A stretch of DNA of 64,000 bases, from contig VYCM01000037.1 in assembly GCA_009843915.1 (NCBI GenBank), positions 1 through 64,000 on the forward strand. The letters are read 5' to 3'. This stretch comes from Acidimicrobiaceae bacterium (GTDB lineage: Bacteria; Actinomycetota; Acidimicrobiia; Acidimicrobiales; Aldehydirespiratoraceae). The position numbers and the translations under genes were made by a program. The notes beneath the pieces are model-generated. The model ran no database searches, was not told the origin of the DNA, and saw nothing but the letters and a program-made list of their open reading frames with translations. Each line of letters opens with the position of its first letter. Position 1 is the stretch's first letter. This document shows, in pieces, positions 42,698 through 62,011 of the stretch.

Positions 42698-43657
42698 TTA
42701 CCCGAAGAATGATGCGGTCAGCACTTCGTAGTTGATGCGTCCCGCGCTGAAGGTCCGGCCGCTGGCCAGGTTGGTGAGGTGGATCTCGGCCGGGGAGTGC
42801 AGCTCGATGGGGATCTCGTAGAAGTCCCGACCGGCGTCCTCGTAGATCTCGATGAAGGGTCGTCCATAGGCCTCGCAGGCGACCGACACCACCCGGTCCA
42901 CGATCTCGGCGCACTGGGCGTCTTCGGCTTCGACGGTGACGTTGGAGATGCCGCCGTACAGCAGGCTGTCGTTGATGCGCCCCATCGAGATCAAGTCGTC
43001 GTCCACCAGGGGTGGCACCACGCCCAGGCCGTAGGCGTAGCGCAGGCCGCGCAGGTCCATGCCCTCCTCGGCCAGGCGGTGAATCGACTGCTCCACGATG
43101 CGGGCCGCCACCTGCACCGCGGTCACCAGGCTGCGGTTGGGCGCGAACAGCACGTACAGGTCGCTGGGGGCGACCCGGCATGCGGAGGCGATCATGTCGG
43201 CCATGGCCTCCGGGATCGGCTCGGAGGTCTGGATGGCCACCACCGACTCGTGGTGGTCGTCGCGGTAGTCGATCCACTCGAAGTAGTGGTCGAGGCTGTC
43301 GCGGTTCAGGGCCCGCCCCGGCCCGGCCAGGATGGCGGCGTGCTCGGTGCCGGGGGCCTGGAGGCGCCAGCCGGCGATCTGCGACGCCACGCAGGCCTCG
43401 ATGGGGTGGTCGATCATCACCCGCACCGCGGCGAGCATGCGCCCGGCCAGTTCGAAGGGCTCGTAGCTGACGATGCCCAGTCCGCCCAGGCTGGCCACGG
43501 TGTAGAGCTGCGCGGCCCGCCAGCCGCCCTTGGCCTCCAGGCCCATGTCGATGACGGTCGTGCCGTTCCCGAGCCGGTCCACCGACACGCCCAGCGCGTC
43601 GGCCTCGTCGAGGACGACCCGCACCGTCTTCATTGCCTCACGGTTGACGCTGACCAT
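42698..43657 (-). CDS. mch: methenyltetrahydromethanopterin cyclohydrolase (Mch) family protein
   Basis: This 319-aa protein aligns by eye along its whole length with Mch: N-terminal 'SVNREAMKTVRVVLDEADAL', 'TVIDMGLEAKGGW', 'SLGGLGIVSYEPFELAGR', 'HPIEACVASQIAGWRLQAPG', 'GPGRALNRDS', 'SDLYVLFAPNRSLVTAVQVA', 'SMGRINDSLLYGG' and 'HSPAEIHLTNLASGRTFSAG'. Mch hydrolyses methenyl-tetrahydromethanopterin to formyl-tetrahydromethanopterin in the cytosol. No other pterin-pathway gene is recognisable here except the broadly Mer-like LLM protein. It lies one base after one SDR gene and 7 bp before another. A recruited function on a different carrier or substrate is possible. Confidence 0.85.
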   Translation of the reverse strand: MVSVNREAMKTVRVVLDEADALGVSVDRLGNGTTVIDMGLEAKGGWRAAQLYTVASLGGLGIVSYEPFELAGRMLAAVRVMIDHPIEACVASQIAGWRLQAPGTEHAAILAGPGRALNRDSLDHYFEWIDYRDDHHESVVAIQTSEPIPEAMADMIASACRVAPSDLYVLFAPNRSLVTAVQVAARIVEQSIHRLAEEGMDLRGLRYAYGLGVVPPLVDDDLISMGRINDSLLYGGISNVTVEAEDAQCAEIVDRVVSVACEAYGRPFIEIYEDAGRDFYEIPIELHSPAEIHLTNLASGRTFSAGRINYEVLTASFFG

Positions 43658-43658
43658 G

Positions 43659-44435
43659 TCAGGCGGGGGTGGACTCGCGGGCGCCCAGCGCGGCGTCGAC
43701 GGGGATGATGGCGCCGTTCAGGTAGCTGGCCTCCGGTGAGGCCGCGAACAGGATGGCAGCAGTGATCTCGGCGGGCCGTCCGAAGCGGCCCTCGGGGATG
43801 TGGCGCTGGATGGCGGCCTGAAGGTCGGGGTCCGGCATCCCGGCCAGCAGAGCCTCAGTGGCGATGAGACCGGGCGCCACCGCGTTGACCCTCACTCCCT
43901 TGGGGCCGAGTTCCAGGGCCATGGCCCGGGTCAGCCCCTCGACAGCGCCCTTGGAGGCGATGTAGGCGCAGCGGTTGACCACCCCCAGGCGAGCCAGGAT
44001 GGAGCTGACGTGGACGATGGCGCCCCGGCCCCGCTCCACCATGCCGGCCGCCGCCAGCTGGCTCAGCTGGAACAGCCCTCTCACGTTGGCCTGCCAGACC
44101 GTGTCGAAGGCCTCCAGGGACAGGTCGAACATCGAGGAGCGGTCGATGACCGCCGCGTTGTTGACCAGGATCGACACCGGCCCCAGCGAGGCCTCCACCT
44201 CCTGAGCGAGCCGGGCCACGTCGGCCTCGCGGCCGATGTCGGCCTGGAACACCTCGGCCGTGCCGCCTGCGTCGGCGATGGCCTCACGGGTGGTGACCGC
44301 ACCGTCGGCGTCGCTGCGGTAGTTGACCGCGACCCGGGCACCCTCGGCTGCGAACGCTCGGGCGGTTGCCGCGCCGATGCCCCTGGATGAGCCGGTGATC
44401 AGCACGGTGTCGCCGTCGAAGCGATCAGGTCTCAC
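43659..44435 (-). CDS. short-chain dehydrogenase/reductase (between lipoyl protein and mch)
   Basis: This 258-aa FabG-like SDR starts with GTG. 'DTVLITGSSRGIGAATARAF' binds NAD(P). The catalytic residues lie in 'IVHVSSILARLG' and 'CAYIASKGAVEGLTRAMALE', and 'YLNGAIIPVDAALGA' closes the fold. It starts two bases after the lipoyl-protein stop, and the mch start follows its stop by one base, indicating translational coupling within the nine-gene operon. Confidence 0.86.
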   Translation of the reverse strand: MRPDRFDGDTVLITGSSRGIGAATARAFAAEGARVAVNYRSDADGAVTTREAIADAGGTAEVFQADIGREADVARLAQEVEASLGPVSILVNNAAVIDRSSMFDLSLEAFDTVWQANVRGLFQLSQLAAAGMVERGRGAIVHVSSILARLGVVNRCAYIASKGAVEGLTRAMALELGPKGVRVNAVAPGLIATEALLAGMPDPDLQAAIQRHIPEGRFGRPAEITAAILFAASPEASYLNGAIIPVDAALGARESTPA

Positions 44436-44437
44436 GG

Positions 44438-44707
44438 CTAGCCCCCCGCAATGGTCGCCGCCTCGGCCTCGTCGTCGGCGATCACGGCCAGAACGGTGCC
44501 CACGTCCACGGTCTCGTCCTCGTCGACCAGGATCCGGGCCACCACACCGGCGCAGGGCGCCTCCAGGTCGTTCTCGACCTTCTCAGTCTCGACCTCGGCG
44601 ATCACCTCGCCCTCGACCACATGGTCGCCCTCGTCGACGTACCAGGCCACCACGGTGCCGTCCTCCATGGTCAGCCCCCACTTGGGCAGTATCACATTGG
44701 TCGCCAT
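44438..44707 (-). CDS. free-standing lipoyl (biotinyl-lipoyl attachment) domain protein
   Basis: This 89-aa protein is a single lipoyl domain: 'VILPKWGLTMEDGTVVAWYV' and 'EVETEKVENDLEAPCAG', with Lys43 in the beta-turn as the lipoylation site. No E1/E3-binding region or acyltransferase domain follows, unlike a normal E2. GAGGAGAA precedes the ATG. The E1-alpha and E1-beta genes lie just upstream in the same operon, so it should receive the decarboxylated acyl group from E1, but where it is passed on is unclear. Confidence 0.9.
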   Translation of the reverse strand: MATNVILPKWGLTMEDGTVVAWYVDEGDHVVEGEVIAEVETEKVENDLEAPCAGVVARILVDEDETVDVGTVLAVIADDEAEAATIAGG

Positions 44708-44733
44708 TCAGCTTCTCCTCGTGTTCCGTGCTG

Positions 44734-45773
44734 TCAGTACTGGGCGGCGCTGCTGATGGCGGCGGCGATGTCGTCGGTGCCGGGGAGCACGATGTCCTCC
44801 AGGGGCACCGAGAAGGGGATCGGGGCGTCGAGGCCGTCCACCCGCACCACCGGGCCCCGCAACTCGGCGAAGCACTCCTCGCTGATGCGGGCGCTCAGCT
44901 CGGCGCCGAGCCCGCCGATCCTGGGGGCCTCGTTGGCCACCACCACCCGGCCGGTCTTGGCTGCCGAAGCCAGCACGGTGGCCGCGTCGTAGGGCCGGAT
45001 CGTCCGCAGGTCGACCACCTCGACCGAGACGCCGTCGGCTGCGGCCCTCTCGGCCGCCTCCAGCGCCATCGGCACCATTCGCATGGCCGCCACCACGGTA
45101 ACGTCGGCACCCTCGCGGGCTACGGCGGCCGCCCCCAGCGGGGTGGTGTAGTACTCGGGGGGCACCTCGGCCCGGCTGCGGTACAGGGCCTTGTGCTCCA
45201 GGAACAGCACCGGGTCGTCGCTGTCGATCGACGCCAGCAGCAGGCCCTTGGCGTCGATCGGGTTGGACGGGGCCACGATCACGATGCCGGGCACGTTCAG
45301 GAACCAGCCCTCCACGCTCTGGGAGTGGTGCGGCCCGCCGCCGAACCCGCCCCCGCAGGCGGTGCGGATCACCAGGGGCGCCTTGAACTGGCCGTCGAAC
45401 ATGTAGTGGAGCTTGGCCACGTTGTTCACGACCTGGTCGTAGCACTCGGCGATGAAGTCGGCGAACATGATCTCGGCCACCGGGCGCATGCCGACCATGG
45501 CCGCGCCCGCGCAGGTGCCGATGATGGCCGCCTCCGACAGGGGCGTGTCACGCACCCGTTCCGGCCCGTACTTGGCCAGCAGCCCCTTGGTCACGCCGAA
45601 GTCGCCGCCCATCTCGGCGATGTCCTCGCCGATCAGGAACATCTCGGCATGTTTGTCCATGGCCAGGTCGAGGGCGTTGTTGAGGGCCTGGGTGAAGCTG
45701 GCCTTGCGGACCCGGTCCCTGGGCTTGCGGGGGGTGCGGGCCTTGCGTGCCGGGCGGGCAGTGTCGGCGGCGG

Positions 45774-45777
<4 letters not shown>
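44734..45777 (-). CDS. 2-oxoacid dehydrogenase E1 component, beta subunit
   Basis: The ATG at 45777 overlaps the E1-alpha stop (ATGA); the track's longer ORF is a shadow. The 347-aa transketolase-like subunit shows 'FLIGEDIAEMGGDFGVTKGL' and 'VRDTPLSEAAIIGTCAGAAM', 'IMFADFIAECYDQVVNNVAK', 'GPHHSQSVEGWFLNVPGIVI' and 'VEVVDLRTIRPYDAATVLAS'. It builds the active site with E1-alpha and resembles pyruvate/acetoin/branched-chain E1-beta. A basic 25-residue N-terminal extension precedes the fold. Confidence 0.9.
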
Positions 45778-46750
<973 letters not shown>

Positions 46751-46751
<1 letters not shown>

Positions 46752-47425
46752 TACGGCTCCTTGGGGTTGGCGATGAACTCCGACCACGGCGTGCGGGCCA
46801 GGAAGTAGGCGCCATCGTCCACTGTGCGGAGATAGGTCCGCAAACCGAGCCGGCCGATGGGTTCCAGCCGCAGCGGGTCGATGCGGCCATCGGGATCGCA
46901 GATGGCGGCGTCGTAGGCCACCCACACCACCTCGGCGATCACCAGATGGACCTCGCTGAAGATCTTTCCCGGTGTTCCGAGGTCGACCACCTTGCGCACC
47001 TCGCACTCGAGGCGGGCCAGAGCCTCGCCGATGGCAGGTGATGTGACCTTGGTGGCCGGCACCGGGGTCCAGCCGGCCAGCTCGTACTCGTCCACGTTGC
47101 TCGGCGCCTCCATGGCCACCGTCTCGATCCATTCGCGGAAGACCTCGGTGGTGACGTTCACCACGAAGTCGCCGCTGGCCATCGCGTTGTTGTAGGTGTC
47201 CTTGAGCTCCCCGGTCTCCCTGAGGCCCATGGTGATGCCGAGCAGCATCGGATCGCCGGTGAGGGGCAGGTAGTAGCTCATGGGCGCGATGTTGGCGACG
47301 CCCTCAGGACTGCGGGTGGACACCATGGCGATGGGGCGGGGCACCACCAGCTGCGACAGCATGAACTGCCGCTCCATCGGCGGGTGCTCGGCCGGGTCGA
47401 AGGTGACGGTCCGCTCTTGGTCCAC
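46751..47425 (-). CDS. flavin reductase-like, FMN-binding domain protein
   Basis: This 224-aa protein starts with GTG. 'LVVPRPIAMVSTRSPEGVAN', 'APMSYYLPLTGDPMLLGITM', 'DFVVNVTTEVFREWIETVAM' and 'LECEVRKVVDLG' are the marks of the flavin-reductase-like split-barrel family. It could supply reduced flavin to the LLM protein of the operon or electrons to the Rieske oxygenase encoded 37 bp upstream. Members may also be flavin-dependent decarboxylases or oxygenases in their own right. Confidence 0.85.
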
Positions 47426-47462
47426 GGTGCTGGTCCCGGCCGGGGTCGCGTGGGTCGCCCGC

Positions 47463-48632
47463 TCAGGCGCCGTTGGCGGGCCAGTGCTCGCGGTAGCGCC
47501 TCACCAGCCAGCGGTTGAACTGCACCAGGGTCTCCTCCTGCCACGAGTAGCGACCGCGGGGCGCGAGATGCGAGTTGAGGCCCTGCTGGGTCATGGCGTC
47601 TACGTAGATGTCCTGCTCGTTGAAGTTGTTGACGCCGTCCTCGGCCGCCTTGAACAGGTAGTCGAACAGGGGGTCCTCCAGCGCCGACGGCTCCAGGCAG
47701 TAGCCGATGTGGATGGTGATGTTGCCGGCGTCCTGCGGGCTGATGATGAAGTAGGCCACCTCGTCGGGGACGATGGCCAGCGCCAGCGTGGGCGGGATCA
47801 GCACGAAGCCGCCCCGCTTGCGCTGATCGGTGGTCAGGTTGGAGAACACGGGCAGGATGCAGCGCTGGGTGGGGTTGAATGAGCTGTCGATGTCGGTGAA
47901 GTGCTGGATCCGGCCGATGGCGCCGTCGTTGTCGTCCCAGGGCAGGAAGTCGTTCATGTGACTGGGAGCGAAGGTCTGGAGTGGGCCGTGCAGCCGGCTG
48001 GCGTGGTAGGGGTCGTTGAAGTTCTCCATCATGACCTTCCAGTTCCACGGAAGGTCCGGGATCGTCTTGCCTCCGAGGGTGGTCGTCGACTCCAGCCCGT
48101 AGTTGGTGAGCATGTCGTCGATCTTGGTCATGGTCGGCCCGAAGGGCGGGGCGTCGTGGTCGAAGTTGGCCATGATGAACCCCTGCCAGATCTCCACCTT
48201 CAACTCGGGCAGGTTGTGATCACTGCGGTCGAAGTCCACCGCGCGCTCCATAGCCGGGGTGCCGAGCAGCGCACCGTCGAGCCCGTAGGTCCAGTGGTGA
48301 TAAGGGCACGTGAAGCGGCGGCAGTTGCCCGATCCCTCCGCGATGACCATTCCCCGGTGGCGGCACACGGCCGACATCACCCGCAACTCGCTGTCGGAGT
48401 CCCGAGCCGCGATCAGCGGCTCGCCCGCGATGGTGATGCAGCGGAAGTCTCCCGGCTCCTTCAGCTGGTCGATCCGGCCCACGCACAGCCACTCCCGCCG
48501 GAAGATGGCCTGCCGTTCGAACTCGTAGAACTCCGGTGACGTGTACAGCACCGGCGGCAGCAGCCGGGCCTCGTCCACTGGCCCGACCGACTCGTCGAAG
48601 CTGGCCAGCAGGTCGTCGGTCAGCACTGTCAT
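47463..48632 (-). CDS. Rieske non-heme iron oxygenase, alpha subunit (second copy, leads the operon)
   Basis: This 389-aa oxygenase has Rieske half-motifs 'AVCRHRGM' and 'FTCPYHHWTYGLDGALLG' with the normal 16-residue gap, and the mononuclear iron site 'MENFNDPYHASRLHGPLQTF'. AAGGAG precedes the ATG. It is the first gene of the nine-gene minus-strand operon. Related enzymes hydroxylate rings or demethylate quaternary amines, releasing formaldehyde; the latter would link neatly to the one-carbon-type genes downstream, but this is inference. Confidence 0.9.
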   Translation of the reverse strand: MTVLTDDLLASFDESVGPVDEARLLPPVLYTSPEFYEFERQAIFRREWLCVGRIDQLKEPGDFRCITIAGEPLIAARDSDSELRVMSAVCRHRGMVIAEGSGNCRRFTCPYHHWTYGLDGALLGTPAMERAVDFDRSDHNLPELKVEIWQGFIMANFDHDAPPFGPTMTKIDDMLTNYGLESTTTLGGKTIPDLPWNWKVMMENFNDPYHASRLHGPLQTFAPSHMNDFLPWDDNDGAIGRIQHFTDIDSSFNPTQRCILPVFSNLTTDQRKRGGFVLIPPTLALAIVPDEVAYFIISPQDAGNITIHIGYCLEPSALEDPLFDYLFKAAEDGVNNFNEQDIYVDAMTQQGLNSHLAPRGRYSWQEETLVQFNRWLVRRYREHWPANGA

Positions 48633-48690
48633 GGATCGCTCCTTGCGGTGGCGACGCGCCTTCGGGGGCCGGTCAGCGCGCCGGTTGAAC

Positions 48691-50328
48691 CTAGTTGGCC
48701 GGATCGAGCGGCTTCACATCGGGAGAGGCGGGGACGCCGTCGCTTTGAAGCGCCCTACCGAGATGCAGGCAGAGGGCGTCGTTGTGGTGAGGGGCGACGA
48801 TCTGCACAGCTGCGGGACGGCCTTCGTCCGACCCGACGGGCACCACCAGCGCGGGATTGCCGGTGACGTTGAACGGCAGGAAGTTGCGGGCCACCTTGTC
48901 GAGCCACAGCCGGTCGCCGTCATCGAAGAACGTGGCCGGATTGGGCGCCGAGGTGGGCGTGGCCGCGGTGACCAGGACATCCACCCGCTCGAAGGCCGCG
49001 TCGAGGTCGCGCTGGACCAGCTCGCGGGCCCGCAGAGCCCTCAGGTAATCGGCGGCGCTGGTTCGGGCTCCGGCCGCGAGACGGCAAGCGGCCGAGGGCG
49101 TGAACTCGCCGATGCGGTGGAGGTTGCCGGCGTGGTGCGCGGCGAACTCCACCACCGTGATGACCCAGGCGATGATGCCGGCCAGCTCGGCGTGGGGGAA
49201 CGGCACCGTCTCGACCGTGCAGCCGGACTGCTCCAGTAGGGCGAGCGCAGCCGACAGGGCCTGGGCCACTCCCGGTGAGGAGCCCTCGGGTAGCCATCCG
49301 TCGGGAACCCCGACGCGCAGACCCTGCACCGATGCCCCGATCGCCCGGTAGTCACCGACGGTGCTCGTCGACGAGTACGGGTCGGCCTGGCTGCGGCCCG
49401 CGATGACGCTCAATACCAACTCCAGATCCTCGACGGTCCGGGCCATGGGGCCGACATGGTCCAGCGTCCATGACACCCCGAACACGCCGTCGCGGGGCAC
49501 CCGGCCGAACGTCGGCTTGAGGCCGCTCACGCCGCAGTACGACGACGGCACCCGGATGGACCCGCCGGTGTCGCTGCCGAGTGCCACCGGGAAGATCCCG
49601 GCGGCCAGACCGGCTGCCGAGCCCGAGGAGCTGCCCCCCGCCCACCGGCCCGGCGCGGCGGGATTGGTCACGCCGTCACCGGTCTCGTCGCCGAAGGCGA
49701 ACTCCGGGGTGGTCGTCTTGGCCAGGATCACCGCGCCGGCATCCCGCAGCCGGGCCACGACGGCGGCGTCGGCGGGAGGGACGCGGCCCGCGTACAGATT
49801 GGATCCCGCTGTCGTGGCCAGACCCGCCGTATCGATGATGTCCTTCACTCCGACAGGGACGCCTTCCAGCGGCCCGGCGTCACCTCTTCGCCACCGTTGG
49901 GCTGAGCGTGCCGCCTGTTCTCGGGCCGCGTCGTCGTCGCGGGTCACAGCCGCTCCGATGTCGGTGTCGTTGATGCGGGTGAGGCAGGCGTCGACCATTT
50001 CGACCGGGTTGAATGCTCCCGTCTGGTAGCCATCCAGTAGTGCTGCAGCACTGAGGTCGGTCAGGTCGCCTCCAACCTTGGCAGGTTCGCTCTCCGGCGA
50101 GGGACGGGGCTCCTCGACGGTCCCGGATGCAGTCCGGGCCTTTGGCGGCCCGGCTTCAGAGATCCAGCGATCGCCTGCCGCGGGACCGACGGTGTTGGGG
50201 AACGGCTCGCTCAGCGATCGCAGCGCGGCGAGCTTGTCGCCCAGCGTGGCCTGGGCATTGGCCGCCAGATTCAGAATGTCCTCGGGGATCGCGCTGCATC
50301 CCCTGGTGACCGCCCAATTGTCAACCAC
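48691..50328 (-). CDS. amidase-signature family hydrolase
   Basis: This 545-aa protein starts with GTG nine bases after the PhyH stop. The Ser-cisSer-Lys triad is visible: Lys in 'GVPVGVKDIIDTAG', cis-Ser in 'WAGGSSSGSAAGLAAGI' and nucleophile Ser in 'GSDTGGSIRVPSSYCG'. The first 65 residues and a Pro/Glu-rich linker (about 65-90) lie outside the usual domain. Amidase-signature enzymes cleave amides of many kinds, including fatty amides. Its place at the end of the ACP-PPTase-PhyH string suggests action on a product or precursor of the PKS locus, or it may simply be a neighbour. Confidence 0.88.
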   Translation of the reverse strand: MVDNWAVTRGCSAIPEDILNLAANAQATLGDKLAALRSLSEPFPNTVGPAAGDRWISEAGPPKARTASGTVEEPRPSPESEPAKVGGDLTDLSAAALLDGYQTGAFNPVEMVDACLTRINDTDIGAAVTRDDDAAREQAARSAQRWRRGDAGPLEGVPVGVKDIIDTAGLATTAGSNLYAGRVPPADAAVVARLRDAGAVILAKTTTPEFAFGDETGDGVTNPAAPGRWAGGSSSGSAAGLAAGIFPVALGSDTGGSIRVPSSYCGVSGLKPTFGRVPRDGVFGVSWTLDHVGPMARTVEDLELVLSVIAGRSQADPYSSTSTVGDYRAIGASVQGLRVGVPDGWLPEGSSPGVAQALSAALALLEQSGCTVETVPFPHAELAGIIAWVITVVEFAAHHAGNLHRIGEFTPSAACRLAAGARTSAADYLRALRARELVQRDLDAAFERVDVLVTAATPTSAPNPATFFDDGDRLWLDKVARNFLPFNVTGNPALVVPVGSDEGRPAAVQIVAPHHNDALCLHLGRALQSDGVPASPDVKPLDPAN

Positions 50329-50337
50329 GCCCGGTCT

Positions 50338-51264
50338 TTAGTTCCAGTCTCCCGGTGACCACACGAGCGGGAAGACTTCGCCGAAGGAATCGAGGGCCTG
50401 GCCCGTCTGGGGGTGTTGCTCGGCCAGGCCAGGAGGGTCGGGCACCATCTGCCCTGTTCGCTGGATGTACCGGGCCTCAGGGCCGGCAAAAAGCGCGGCA
50501 TAGGCCCGCCGGTCGTGTTCGAGGGTCACTCCCTCGGCCGTCCCGTGGAGCAGGTTGCCGTGGAAGAGGATCACGTCACCGGGCCGGTAATCCCAGCCCA
50601 TGATGTCGAACGATCCGCGATCGCGAGGCACGTCGGGGGTGGGAGGCATCGACTTGTCCATCACCACGCCGCGGTAGGCGAACCCCGAACCCCCCTTCTC
50701 GTAGACGCCGCGCTTGCGAGCCAGGGCCATCCGGAGAGCGTTCTCCTCGTCGGACATGTCGGGGTCCCGGCCCACCATCGGCCGGTATGTGACGTTCCAG
50801 CGGTGCGATCCGCGGACCACTTCGAGGCTGGCCGGGCGAGGCACCCGGTCCGGTGATGCCCAGGCTCGCACCAGGTGGTGGCCCTCCACGTTGTGATAGC
50901 TGGTGTCCTGGTGCCACGGGGTCGGGGCCATGAACCCTGCCCTCCGGAAGAACATCTGGTCCATGTAGAAGCGCACGGGAGCGCTGAGCACCGAGCCCAC
51001 GAGACCGCCGACGGGTGAGTCGTTGGCGAACCGGCGAAGGCTGACGGACCGGGCAGCCAGCAGCTGGTCGGCCCGCACGGTCGCCCCCTGGGCGACAACC
51101 TCGCTGGACATGTGGTCGCGCTGGGCGTAGCACTCCTCCAGGCCGTCGGCGATCAAGTCCACCCACTCAGGGGCCAGCACGCCTTCGAGCAGCACCGCTC
51201 CATCGCGGTGGAACGCCTCGCTCTCGGCGTCGGTGACGTCTCTCAGGGGCGGGGCCGAGGTCAT
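50338..51264 (-). CDS. phytanoyl-CoA dioxygenase (PhyH) family protein
   Basis: The ATG at 51264 overlaps the PPTase stop (ATGA). The 308-aa Fe(II)/2-oxoglutarate enzyme has the iron ligands His-x-Asp in 'TPWHQDTSYHNVEG' and the distal His in 'FHGNLLHGTAEGVT'. PhyH hydroxylates the alpha carbon of methyl-branched acyl-CoA; relatives act on many small molecules. Coupling to the PPTase gene and closeness to a C-methylating PKS make a branched acyl chain a natural candidate substrate. Confidence 0.86.
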   Translation of the reverse strand: MTSAPPLRDVTDAESEAFHRDGAVLLEGVLAPEWVDLIADGLEECYAQRDHMSSEVVAQGATVRADQLLAARSVSLRRFANDSPVGGLVGSVLSAPVRFYMDQMFFRRAGFMAPTPWHQDTSYHNVEGHHLVRAWASPDRVPRPASLEVVRGSHRWNVTYRPMVGRDPDMSDEENALRMALARKRGVYEKGGSGFAYRGVVMDKSMPPTPDVPRDRGSFDIMGWDYRPGDVILFHGNLLHGTAEGVTLEHDRRAYAALFAGPEARYIQRTGQMVPDPPGLAEQHPQTGQALDSFGEVFPLVWSPGDWN

Positions 51265-52007
51265 CGGCCGCCGCCTTCGTAGGCGACCGCGGCCGCGAAG
51301 CGGTCGGTGCTGATGTCCTCGAGTCTCCATCCCGGAATGCCAGCGAGCCGGACAGAGCCGCTGGTTGCGCCGGCCCTCACTTCCTGCGGGATCTCGAAGC
51401 GGGACACGTCCAGCGAAAGGCCCATGCCGTGGGCCTTGCTAAGTGCTTCCTTCATCGTCCAGAGCCTGAAGAACAGGTGGAGCCGATCCCGGTCGTTCGC
51501 CGCGGACAACTCATGCTTCTCGTTGGGGCCGAACACTGCGTCGATCAACTCGTCGAGGTTCCGGTGGGGAAGCCGCTCCTCGACATCGATCCCGACCTGC
51601 CGGCCGGACGCTAGGGCGATCAGGCCGTGGGCGCCGCTGTGGCTCACGTTGAAGCTGATCGGAGCGCGCCGCCTGCGCACGATGGCGTACGGCTTGCCGT
51701 GCTGTGAGGTCCGGAAGGCGAGATGCTCGTTGCGGCAACCGAGTTCCTGGCACAGCGCGGATCGGAGTGCAGCCCGGCACAGCGTGAACCGGTGCCTCGG
51801 ACTCTCGTACACGAACCGTTCACGCCGGCGCTGCTCGGTGCTGTCGAGCCACTGCAGGGCGCGTTGCTCGCGCCCATCGCCGGTCGACAGGTCTACATGC
51901 AGTACGCGGACATCATCGATGGCGCGGAACGCAGTGAACCAATGCTCTGACCCCTCAGCTGCCGGGGGGACCGGCGCGAGGAGCTTCCCGGACGGGAGAG
52001 GAGTCAG
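51261..52007 (-). CDS. Sfp-type 4'-phosphopantetheinyl transferase
   Basis: This enzyme activates ACPs by adding phosphopantetheine from CoA. Signatures are 'FNVSHSGAHGLIAL', 'QVGIDVEERLPHRN' and 'LFFRLWTMKEALSKAHGMGL'. The track begins at GTG 51812, but coding homology clearly continues upstream ('VRVLHVDLSTGDG', then 'LDSTEQRRRERFVYESPRHR'), and the frame is open to 52019. No ATG, GTG or TTG occurs in that extension, so I take CTG 52007, which has GGAGGT just before it, with reserve. The gene follows the ACP gene and overlaps the PhyH gene. Confidence 0.82.
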   Translation of the reverse strand: MTPLPSGKLLAPVPPAAEGSEHWFTAFRAIDDVRVLHVDLSTGDGREQRALQWLDSTEQRRRERFVYESPRHRFTLCRAALRSALCQELGCRNEHLAFRTSQHGKPYAIVRRRRAPISFNVSHSGAHGLIALASGRQVGIDVEERLPHRNLDELIDAVFGPNEKHELSAANDRDRLHLFFRLWTMKEALSKAHGMGLSLDVSRFEIPQEVRAGATSGSVRLAGIPGWRLEDISTDRFAAAVAYEGGGR

Positions 52008-52025
52008 GAGACCTCCGCGTCAGCC

Positions 52026-52265
52026 CTACTGGGCGTCCAGATACGCGATCAAGTCGCTCGGCGTCAAGAGCTCTGCGAACTCTTCGGCCGGAATGTCGAC
52101 GCCGAACTCCTCGCACACGAGCCTCCAGAACGCCACCACATCCGTGGAGCTGACTCCTGCGTCGACGATGTTGAGATCCGGGGTCAGCGGCGAGCCTGCC
52201 TCGCGGCCCTCGATCTGGAGGTTCGCGTCCACAAGTGCTCGAATCCGTTCTTCGGTGGATGACAT
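52026..52265 (-). CDS. free-standing acyl carrier protein
   Basis: This 79-aa acidic four-helix protein is an ACP. The phosphopantetheine site is Ser40 in 'DAGVSSTDVVAFWRL', where SST replaces the canonical DSL triplet. AAAGGA precedes the ATG. It lies directly after the PKS gene, with its own promoter, and before the PPTase that would activate it. It may accept the chain from the trailing KS of the PKS or serve as a delivery carrier for the PhyH oxygenase. Confidence 0.88.
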   Translation of the reverse strand: MSSTEERIRALVDANLQIEGREAGSPLTPDLNIVDAGVSSTDVVAFWRLVCEEFGVDIPAEEFAELLTPSDLIAYLDAQ

Positions 52266-52303
52266 CCTGGTTCCTTTCGTTGCTGTGAGGGAACGTCAGC
52301 GGG

Positions 52304-52327
52304 AGCCTAGTGACACCGCTGCTCATG

Positions 52328-52331
<4 letters not shown>
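52304..52331 (-). promoter_or_regulatory. promoter for acp-PPTase-phyH at the PKS stop codon
   Basis: On the minus strand TTGACA (52331-52326, a perfect -35), a 16-bp spacer and TAGGCT (52309-52304) stand before the ACP gene. The -35 box contains the PKS TGA. The AT-rich stretch TTCAAAAAAATTGAA just upstream is striking in this GC-rich DNA and could serve as an UP-like element. Confidence 0.6.
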
Positions 52332-62003
<9,672 letters not shown>

Positions 62004-62011
<8 letters not shown>

